Assembly (NCBI RefSeq): GCF_037975245.1
Contig: NC_092562.1
Location: 3,009,001-3,073,000 of the forward strand
Direction: 5' to 3'
DNA from: Apostichopus japonicus
Lineage: Eukaryota; Echinodermata; Holothuroidea; Aspidochirotida; Stichopodidae
Length of the DNA stretch: 64,000 nt
Positions within the stretch are counted from its first letter, which is position 1, and each line of letters opens with the position of its first letter. Positions 55,470-64,000 of this stretch are shown here, piece by piece. The translations under genes were made by a program, and so were the position numbers. The notes under the pieces are model-generated. The model had not been told where the DNA came from, made no database searches, and saw only the letters and a list, made by a program, of their open reading frames with translations.

Positions 55470-57077
55470 AAACGTGCGGGGTGTTATGACTTGATCATGC
55501 GCAGATCTGTAGCTGTTTAGGCGTATGTGTCAACGTACATTGGCATCACCCAAAATTGTAAAAGGCTAGTATACTAACTTTAATATTAACCTGTACCAGC
55601 TTATGCCTGTGCTTGCAAGTTATGGTGACCTTTGATGCCATCGATTTCAATCAGTATTCACTTCAGTTTCCAAAACTCAAAACCAGAAGCCAGTGATTTT
55701 AAAAGTGTTATTCATCAGTATTCTGTAACAATTACGTTATGACAACTTCACTTTAAGTGTACATTAACATAGTCACATTCAAAGTCTTTAATTAAGATAG
55801 GCTACTTATTAATCCTAGCCTATCGGCAGTTACATCAGCATAATAAACTCGCTAAGCCTAAGCTGTGTTAAACCTAAAGGCCTCCTTGCATGCAAACAAA
55901 TTGTAATTCGATTTTTTTTATATCTTTTGCAGACCTATATGACGTCTTGCGTGAACTGATATTGGTCATCGTCTTTCTCTGAGTCTGACTCTGAGAGGAG
56001 ATTGTGAGAACGTTATATTTACACAAATCATGACCATGTGGATTGACCAAGGTTAGATCCTCATTCCCATGTTACACGCTTAGCTTTAGATATCATCTTA
56101 ATTCAATTAACAGTTTCACTGTCCATCTAATACATTAACTACATATTTTAGGCATATAAGTAACTCATGCATATGCAACAGATTAAATGAAAACACAGAG
56201 ACAAAAACTTATTTTGTTACAATACCATTGATTGTAATTTATTATGTAAAATACGACATGAAAGCGCCCAACTTATTGCCAGCCATCAAGATGGGTGCTC
56301 CAAGATGAACGATTGATCTGATGATAATTTGAAAGTAAAACTCTTGATATTGTGATATGTATGAAAGACAAACATGAGCAACAGATACTCTACCATCAGT
56401 GACGAGACCTAATATGTATTAAAAATATCTTGTGAGGATATATGATTAATTGCTTGTGATTATTATCTTCTGTACCGACCTACATTTTTTTTGCTACATC
56501 TTATAGAAGTGATTTGTGCAATATATCTGGTTAATATTAACCGACAAAGGCGTTCTCACACTTTGCTAGACTTGTCTTAAAAAAGAAGAAGAAGAGGAAA
56601 GCTATCTATACGATGTAGGTACAATTAAAATGTTATTTGAATACTAAATAAACTCATCGTATTTTGAAAGCTAGAGCCGTGATGATTTATTAGTTACTAG
56701 TAAGTTGGATAAAGAACGCAGTGTTTTACGTGAACCGTTCGGACGTGGGTTTATCACTTACCTGTCTTACAAACAAGTAATATATATATATATATACACA
56801 CAGTTTCCTGTCAATGCTCGGAGTTTCGCAAATACTGACATTTAAGCTGGCGAACAACCATTCTCCAGCAGTGACCTGTTCTAGTTTAAAAAAAACCCGA
56901 TAAGATTGATGATCTTTAAGTCTTAAACTGATAAACTCTAAAAAGACGTGTAGTTATATATATGTTTCTTTCTTTTATCCTTTTGTGGGCAGAATTATTT
57001 TACCATTCAGTTTAATCGCTTAATACCTCGACGATCAAACACTTACAAGTTGAAGACAAGAAAGCGTCTGCTAGAAT

Positions 57078-57395
57078 ATGGTGTATGTTTGCATAGAACA
57101 GGAATTGTGGTTCGTGAATAAGACAGAGAAAGATAAAATTGACTATCATCGCAACAATTTTGTCTTGTTCATCGAAGCTTTCACGTTGCTGATTATAATG
57201 TTTGCAGCTGTTGTCGCCAATATTGCCACTATGTCCGCCATTTTGAGAGTTCCTAGTTTACGTCGTAATATCAACAATGTACTAGTGTTAAATCTAATAT
57301 TCATGGACCTTTGTACATCGCTGGGTAGTATGCCCTTTTCCTTTGCAGATCTCTTTAATGAAGGATTTCTCATTTGCTTTCCAGTGCTTTGTCGT
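57078..57395 (+). CDS. GPCR gene (plus), exon 1
   Basis: N-terminus, TM1 (VVANIATMSAILRVPSLRR), TM2, to FPVLCR. Donor GTGAGT, phase 0. Confidence 0.9.
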
Positions 57396-60084
57396 GTGAG
57401 TATAAAGATCTTAGTACATACAAACAATATTTATCAGTTTTGAAATCATTTTTCAACCCTTTATAATAACATAATTGGAATGCATGGTCTAAAGCTCCTT
57501 TAAGGCTAAAGAGAAAAATGATGAAAAATGTTAACGTTACTCTATTTTTTTTTATCAATTCTCAACCCGGCAGAACTTGTTCTTTCTATTTACTATGAAC
57601 AACAGGGCCTAAAAGTTGGCTGACATTCAACACCATTTGTCCTTGACAATATCTCATTATGTATTGTAGAAAATATGTCATTAGCGGTAAAAAAGTCTGA
57701 CTTGTTTTTTGCCGTTGAGGTTTGTGTTGCATCTGAGGAACTTGCCTAATCGCATGCGCATTAGACTTAATAGTCTGGTCACTTTAATTGGTAAACCGCT
57801 CTCGTTTAGAGGGTCATTTCTCAAATATTAAAAGAAGTTATTGAAATATAATCTGAACTGATACCAGTGTGGCTTAACACATCTACCACATGTCAAAATT
57901 AGAGTTCCTCGGTTGAGCTACTTCATTTTCTTATCCTCACTATCGGTAGGTATGGTTGGGTGTGTAGTGGGAAGGTCACTCCGTTAAAAACCTTTCCAAG
58001 AGTGAATTCCTCCTTCAATCTAAATGAACTAAAAAATCTATCGCTGAGGATAACAGATAGAATTAGCGACAATCTCATGCGGATAAAACAACAACAACAT
58101 TACAGAAATATGGTAGTTGGGCGTATGAAAGAAACAGGAAAGGCGTTAGACCCTCGTTATTAAGATAATACAGAAATATTGTTGTACAGTTAACATAGCA
58201 TCAATAGTTGGCACTTCCATAACTCTGTCGATTTCACATGTAATTAAACCAAGAAAGATAGAAAATCATAAAGGTTTACTTCCATTTCTAATCCAAAATA
58301 TAGATGCACGGATTGTTCGCCCTCCTCGGATGCTTCGGGAATTTTTCAGCCATAACAGTGATTTCAGTGTTTCGTTGCGTGAAAATTCTGGCGGGAAGGA
58401 AAATAGATATTGGCGGCAAACACGTTGCATTTATGCTTGGATGTGGATGGCTGTATGCAGCCGTTACGGTGATTCCCCCACTTACCGGACTTGTTGCAGG
58501 TCACGTGTACACTCACGGTACCCATCACTGTTCTCCAGACTGGAAGGATTCCTGTGGGTTTTTCAGTCTCTGTGTTAGTTGCATTTATTGTATCACAATT
58601 CCAACCATGATTGTTTGTTATTTTCTAATTAGACGAGAGGTGACGAAAAGTGCAGAAAAAGTTCAAAGATTTGCTAGATCTACAGTAAAGCCTAAGCAAA
58701 GAAACCGAAAGCGATTCTGTAAATACCAATCTAAAAGCACGCTAGAGTCGAATTCCTCTAATTTAGTTGCTTCTTACGTAACAGACACCTCGCCAAGCGA
58801 AGATTTCACTTTTTTTGATGCAGACTACCCCGAAGGTTGTGACGAAAATCAAAGCAGTGATTTCACTAATCAGCTTCCATCGAACCAGATTAACTCAGAT
58901 TTAGAAGATGGAACTGTACCAGTGGATCACCGACGGATATCAACTAGCTGTTCAGATTTTCCTGGTTTGCCAGTATTTGACAGAAATACTGGGAACGAAC
59001 CCAATCAACTGGGGGATATGGGCAAGACTGCAAGCATGAATTTAGACAACCAACTAGAGTTGATTGAAGTCCACAAAACGGATGCCCAAGACGAATTGGG
59101 ATCGCCCAGCTTGAATACAGGAGATACACGAGATGATAAGCCAGGGGATGCTGACAGCACCTTCCAGCGAAGAACAGAGTCAGATCAAATCATGGAATTA
59201 TCCGAGATGACTCAAATTTCGACACATGTCTCGGTCATTTCGAGCGATTCTGCGGCGTGCAGTACCTCAGAGGGAGATCACACGAATACAATGAGAAGAC
59301 GAATTGCCAAAAGAAAGGGTGTCACGTCAAAGGTTATTGGTACAATATCTGGAAGACTACATCTGAGCGGGGATGTCAGTGATACTACGGAGAGAAGGAG
59401 GCGGCACGTTACAAGTGGCACAGGCAATAAAAGACGTAGACTGGATAGGAAGGTCACCATTGCAGGTAGGAACAAATCAAATGTTAAATCTCAAAGGAAA
59501 ATGATACTTAGTACATGCAAACAACATTCACCTCAAACTTCTTACTAAGAATTATTTTCTTGGTTGACATTACATGATTCGTGAACCGAGAAAACTCAAG
59601 TAGTTCGCGTTTTTATAAGATAAAAACAGAGATAAAATTAGGTAAAAGAATTTTACTGTTGCAGTCACTATATTGCATCGAGAAATTATAGATGTCGTTC
59701 CATTATTTAACAAACCAGAAGTACATATTCATATAACATATATTACAGATATAGGTCCATACATACAAAAAAATGTATATATTGATCAATGTACCCTGCT
59801 CTGCTATAGCTAGGGTATATCTAAATATTTTTAAGTCTCTTTTTTGTTTGTTCTCAATGCATATCTTAGGGATGTTGTTGGTTCTCACGACATCAGTTTG
59901 TTGGACGCCGTATTTCATCGTCCATTCATGTCATCTCCATTTTGCGCCCTCACATGCTGTGGAGATCTTTACAATGTGGATTGCTTACATCAACACCGCC
60001 ATTGATCCGATCATTTACGCGATGCTCAACAAGAAAATACGTCTTGAAATCTTCAGGCATTTCCACATATGTAGAAAACAATGA
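57078..60084 (+). CDS. Class A (rhodopsin-like) GPCR, 3 exons, 564 aa
   Basis: Exons 57078-57395, 58304-59465 and 59870-60084 join in frame with the same phases (0, 1) and the same intron positions as the minus-strand paralog. An in-frame TAG two codons before the ATG fixes the start. Residues 1-106 hold an N-glycosylation sequon (NKT), TM1, TM2 (LNLIFMDLC) and Cys3.25. Residues 107-493 hold TM3-TM5, ECL2 cysteines (THHCSPDWKDSC) and a very long loop 3 of about 260 residues, acidic and Ser-rich then basic. Residues 494-564 hold TM6 (CWTP) and TM7 (DPIIY). The DRY triplet is FRC and 3.32 is Ala112, so a classical amine ligand is unlikely. Ligand and coupling unknown. No clear AATAAA close to the stop; the nearest (60326) lies in a repeat. 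Confidence 0.9.
58304..59465 (+). CDS. GPCR gene (plus), exon 2
   Basis: Acceptor AATATAG, then MHGLFALLGCFGNFSAI. The ATG at the exon start is a codon within the protein, not the translation start. Ends VTIAG at donor GTAGGA, phase 1. Reading on past the donor gives a false 414-residue frame. Confidence 0.9.
59870..60084 (+). CDS. GPCR gene (plus), exon 3
   Basis: Acceptor ATCTTAG, then MLLVLTTSVCWTPYFIVHSC and WIAYINTAIDPIIYAMLNKK, to the stop after ICRKQ. Confidence 0.9.
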
Positions 60085-60213
60085 AAAAAAAAGTCAAATA
60101 ACAATCAACTATTGTATATAGGACACGCAAGTCTAATCATCATGACTGTTACAGAGTCAATTGTGATCAACAAACCCGCCCGCCAAAACAGCTAAGGAAG
60201 ACATGAGTGTGAT

Positions 60214-60583
60214 TTAAAGGCATTAAAGACTCGCCCCAAACCGCGTGCCCCCCTCTGAAAAAAGAGTTAACTTTCCGTTGCTTGTAAGTGAAGTTTTCTT
60301 TTTGTCGCTACAAAATGCAGACAGTAATAAAACGTGATACCTTGTTATCTTTCATCTGGAACTGAGATGTTCATCGCTGCTATGTTCACTGTGTTGTGGG
60401 TATTGACCTTATAGCTGCATGTATTGACTGTACACTAGTGTCTATTTACCGACGGTAGCAAGCTGTGTGTGTATGTTCTGGGATTGATGGTGGTGTCTAA
60501 CACTTCTGTTACACCTCATTCGAAACTAAGTCAGAGTACCAGCATCAGACGTTTCTTTGTGCGCGAGTCTTCACTCCCTTTAA
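60214..60583 (+). mobile_element. Inverted-repeat element with TTAA-type ends, 370 bp
   Basis: The left end TTAAAGGCATTAAAGACTCGC and the inverted right end TTAAAGGGAGTGAAGACTCGC are terminal inverted repeats, and both begin TTAA. The interior 60218-60480 is shared with the minus-strand copy at 7399-7660. This looks like a nonautonomous DNA transposon; the superfamily (piggyBac-like TTAA, or other) is not settled. It contains the AATAAA nearest to the plus-strand GPCR. Confidence 0.7.
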
Positions 60584-60666
60584 TGACAGGAATTTGAGAT
60601 TGGGAGAACTAGTCTAAATATATGCAATCAACTAGCAACCGTGGTTGTTGAATTATTCAATGTTAT

Positions 60667-60669
<3 letters not shown>

Positions 60670-60752
<83 letters not shown>
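60670..60752. repeat. (TA)n microsatellite
   Basis: TA run with one TG interruption. Confidence 0.95.
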
Positions 60753-60760
<8 letters not shown>

Positions 60761-61689
60761 TATATGGGTTTTGCCAGTTCGAAAATAAGGAATTGCAAAC
60801 AGGATATAATATTCCAAATTGAAGACAACGTCACACTTCAAAAATAAATCCACACTGTTCGCTACAGTCCTCATCTCGGTGTCTTTTCCTTAATTAATTT
60901 GCTAATTTCTCCTTTACTTAAGGAAGTAAGTGATAATAAGCCTGTTTTTTCTTTCTTTTTGTATATCATCACGGTAGAGGTTCGTTAAAATACTTTACTT
61001 TCCTATTATCATACTTGAATTGTGATACATTTGTAAGGTTTGCTTTACTGGAAAAAAAATTCTTACTTCATCATAATACATATTGTTTATACCATTACTT
61101 TCATTTATAATACATGATTTCAATATTATAAGAAAAAATAAAGACAATTTCTAGTCAATTGCTGCAGATAGATACACACACCTAAAAAATGAAGCAAATT
61201 CCAGGAAATTTCGGTACGCAATCAATGTCAGTCACCACGATATTTCTTAAAATATGACCTAAAAATGGGCATCGTTTTTAGACGCTCACCTCAACTCGAT
61301 AATATAAAAAAAGTGAAAGCCTCCCATACAGTATAATAATATTTGTGCTACCTTCTGATCGGTGGGGGGGGGGGGTGATGGAGCTGTTGAAGGATCGCCT
61401 ACGGATCACCTTAGGCAGAAATGTTGATTTTGTTTTTCGCCACAATAAGTTACCAACTCTATGCAGCCATTGGGTAGACTAGGTGAAGCAAATTCACCGT
61501 TGAAAACTTGTCCGAAAAAATGTTTCCTTGTTGCAATTGAAGGCTTCGTGCATTAGGGCTCTTGTCATGTTGTTTTTATGATTGTTTAAATCATTTTTAC
61601 TTTTCTTAAGCGTGGATTCCCTCTTCTTCTTTGTCACTTGTTCGATGTTGACTATTATATTTTATTTTATCGCTATATCAATTAAATGC

Positions 61690-61768
61690 TTTATTGTGAA
61701 TGTGCTTTGAGATCATATTTGATGTAAGACTCTATATAAGAATAAATTATTATTATTATTATTATTAA
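61690..61768 (+). repeat. Retroelement-like 3' tail with (ATT)n
   Basis: GTGCTTTGAGATCA ... CTATATAAGAATAAATTATTATT followed by ATT repeats resembles the 3' end of some LINE/SINE families. No upstream body recognised. A similar GCGCTATATAAG-type segment lies on the minus strand near 2900-2925. Confidence 0.45.
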
Positions 61769-62023
61769 AAGGCCTTTAACGTTGTATAACATTACTCAAG
61801 AATCATAATGACCATGTGCCAGTGTGATTATAGCGCTAAAATGGCAACTTTATAAAACCGGTCTTTAGCACACAGAGTCATGTTGTAACTCAAAGAGTTT
61901 CATTAATCCCTTGAATTCTGGCGATGAAAAAAGATCTTTTAAGTATCCTCCCCGTCCGAAAATATTACATCACCACTTTTCAATGTTGAGATAGATAACG
62001 AAGGGAGGACCGCCCCACCCCCA

Positions 62024-62100
62024 TTATCTTTCATTACACACCTAAAAGGGTTGTTGTTGGTTCTAACAACAACAGTTTGTTGGAACCCTTGCCATTTCTA
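62024..62100 (+). pseudogene. Broken partial copy of the receptor exon 3 start
   Basis: Repeats the acceptor region and first codons of the exon at 62126 (ATTATCTTTCAT, then GTTGTTGTTGGTTCTAACAA to TTTGTTGGA) and then jumps to TTGCCATTTC, skipping about 20 bases. A tandem duplication followed by an internal deletion explains it. Confidence 0.75.
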
Positions 62101-62125
62101 TTATCTTTCATCACATATCTAATAG

Positions 62126-62340
62126 GTTTGTTGTTGGTTCTAACAACAACAGTTTGTTGGACTCCATACAGCATCGTCTACTCTTGCCATTTCCACGTAA
62201 CGCCGTCTCATGCTGTCGAAGTCTTCACAATGTGGATTGTTTACGTCAACGCTGCGCTTGACCCAATCATTTACGCGCTTCTCAACAACAAAATACGTAC
62301 TGAACTCTACAGACAGTTCCGTGTCTTGATAAGGAGATGA
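62126..62340 (+). CDS. Additional GPCR terminal exon (TM6-TM7)
   Basis: Acceptor CTAATAG and the same phase as exon 3 of the receptor at 57078. It codes LLLVLTTTVCWTPYSIVYSC and WIVYVNAALDPIIYALLNNKIR, ending VLIRR. It is intact and about the same length (215 bases). No matching exons 1-2 lie between 60084 and 62126, so this is either an alternative last exon of the plus-strand receptor or a surviving piece of a third gene. AATAAA follows at 62656. Confidence 0.72.
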
Positions 62341-64000
62341 GATATTGGCCGTCATCTGTGTATCTGTCTTCGTTGTTCATGGACTCCCAGAGATACTTCA
62401 CATGAAAAGTTATCGCATCAGTGATACCATATCCTACCGTGAAAGTATCAGTAATTTCTGCTAGTATAATAGCTTTGAGTTCCTTTGTGTATATATATAT
62501 AGGATGTCTGCTTAAGTTATCATCAACTTGCCTTTGTTTCGCTTTCCTCGATTTAAATTTGTGGAACTATCATGGTTAGGGATCTGCTTTAAAATACCAC
62601 CCCGGGAGTATTTGTATGTATTGCTGAGCTCATTCTTATAGGTATTACAATGCAGAATAAATGTAGAGAGGACATTATGTTCTCTTTTAATGCTTACCTA
62701 ACAGTATGTTGTGCTGTATTATAAATTTGTATATATTGACCTTTTTTGGGGGTTATTAATCAGTGTACCGATGTAATGTGTACTATACTTTAGTCAGCAC
62801 ATAACATTTATGAAGTTAAATGGTTCACAATGTTTTTCATATACAAAATTACATTGTATCATGTTGTATTTGATTTTGTTTAATCCTTTTCGATGTTTTA
62901 ATTATAATTCAAATGAATAATCAACCAAAACAGTATACATTTCGTGTTCGAAATTACCGAATTTATTACATGAATAGGATTTCTTTACTATTCGTTAGAA
63001 ACAGGATACACCAAGCTGCTGAAACTTGTCAGTACGAGTATTTTCAAGTAAGGAGTTTAACTGTACCTAATTAAAAATTCTATAAATATTTTTAAAAAAA
63101 GGGTACAATAGTTTCATAATTTGGTGTAATAAACGTTTATATGTTACACTTTGCCTGTATCCTTTCTCCTTTGTGTACTTTGTACTCAAAATGTTCTTAT
63201 CTTGTTACCGCTAATGACGTCACAGCAACTGACAGCAAAAATAACTTTCAGTGTTATTTTTCCTAGAGTAATAACATTTACAAATTTAATAGGTAGCGGC
63301 TTGCACCAACAATCGTTTCTGTACGTTCCTCAGACTGGTTGTCCAGAACTCGTTACTGGGAAGTAGCATCCACCCCCCCCCCCCTCTTTCCCTCGCCGAA
63401 CAACACAGTCAAGGAATAATGACTCATATTCAAACTTCGATTAGCATTTTACTGCTAACCTAACAAACCAGACAGCAAATTTAACTGCAGTCATATACAT
63501 AACCTTCGAAGTTCTATCCATACATACATAACACAAATTAACAATAGCATGCAACAAGTATTCATGTTTGACACATTCCATGCATAACACTTTGATTCAT
63601 TTCACACAAACATATCAATGTACGTCTCTCTATCTCCTGCCCTCATCGCAGTTATTGGCATATTTTGGGGTTCTTTCTCTATGGTATGTGAAGCTGCTCA
63701 GTCTCCATGAGAGACAGCATTAACTTTCAAAGAACCTCTTCATGCTGAAGTGGGTATCCCTGCTTTCTTCAAGAATAATATGCGTGATAATATGTAGAAT
63801 GGGCGTACCTTGAATTCTATCAGGGAGGAGGGGAACTTTTTTTTAATACTTTTTCAACTTATAACTCTATCGAATGTTACTCTAAAATCATGTATGACTA
63901 TTCTCTGTCCACCAAATGCAGTTGTTTAACCGAATACTGTTCTACTATACAGAAGAGAGTTTGAATTTTTTTGTGTGATAATTCTGTTGTAATTTCAAGT
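62341..64000. other. Downstream noncoding stretch
   Basis: Includes the polyadenylation candidate at 62656. I see no further gene, and open frames are short and low in protein character. Confidence 0.55.

Larger units (their letters stand above)
49837..57077. other. Region between the divergent GPCR genes
   Basis: No gene firmly supported across 7.2 kb. Holds a SINE at 52215-52445, a foldback with tandem arms at 53026-54146, a long palindrome at 55136-55469 and a short (TA)n at about 56779-56797. Promoters of both receptors should lie here, but I could not identify core elements. A weak exon candidate lies at 51878-51949. Confidence 0.55.
60584..62023. other. Noncoding stretch between the two terminal GPCR exons
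   Basis: Contains a (TA)n tract, a poly-G run near 61362 and a retroelement-like tail. No exon 1 or exon 2-like receptor sequence was found. Confidence 0.6.

Noticed and set aside
58304-59548. A single-exon 414-residue open frame
   Set aside because: It is the middle exon of the GPCR read through its donor. It lacks TM1, TM2, TM6 and TM7, and the paralog has the same donor position.
47919-60084. Opsin or biogenic amine receptor identity for the GPCRs
   Set aside because: The retinal-binding Lys7.43 is Tyr, and the amine-binding Asp3.32 is Ala, so neither assignment is supported.

Overview
The window is eukaryotic and animal-like. It is AT-rich, its protein-coding exons are short and separated by introns of hundreds to thousands of bases with GT-AG borders, and it is full of (TA)n microsatellites, tRNA-derived SINEs, small inverted-repeat DNA transposons and foldback elements. 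The gene content (a secreted copper/heme-domain protein and intron-containing rhodopsin-like receptors) and the repeat style suggest a marine invertebrate deuterostome. An echinoderm such as a sea cucumber is my best guess, but no feature proves it.

Layout. 1-16311: no convincing gene, only dispersed repeats, foldbacks and microsatellites. 16318-44657 (+): one large gene that I could assemble as 17 coding exons, every junction in frame, giving 755 residues. It encodes a secreted and probably GPI-anchored protein: signal peptide, an X325/BIM1-like (LPMO-like) domain whose mature N-terminus would be histidine, two EGF-like modules, a DOMON domain interrupted by a Glu/Pro-rich repeat insert, and a second DOMON domain. 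47919-49836 (-) and 57078-60084 (+): two paralogous class A GPCR genes, head to head, with identical three-exon structure. 62126-62340 (+): an additional copy of the last receptor exon, preceded by a broken partial copy. The remainder to 64000 shows no gene.

How the genes may work. The first gene combines a predicted N-terminal copper histidine-brace domain with DOMON modules, a fold that in fungal cellobiose dehydrogenase binds heme and passes electrons to copper enzymes. Copper-heme partnership within one membrane-tethered animal polypeptide is the most interesting hypothesis here. The receptors have no evident functional link to it. They lack the amine-binding Asp3.32 and the Asp/Tyr of the DRY motif, so they look like a lineage-specific orphan group.

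The mobile-element record is readable in detail. There are hAT-like elements with exact 8-bp target duplications, one nested inside another, one inserted into an older repeat that has a second copy in the window, and foldbacks whose arms are themselves tandem arrays.
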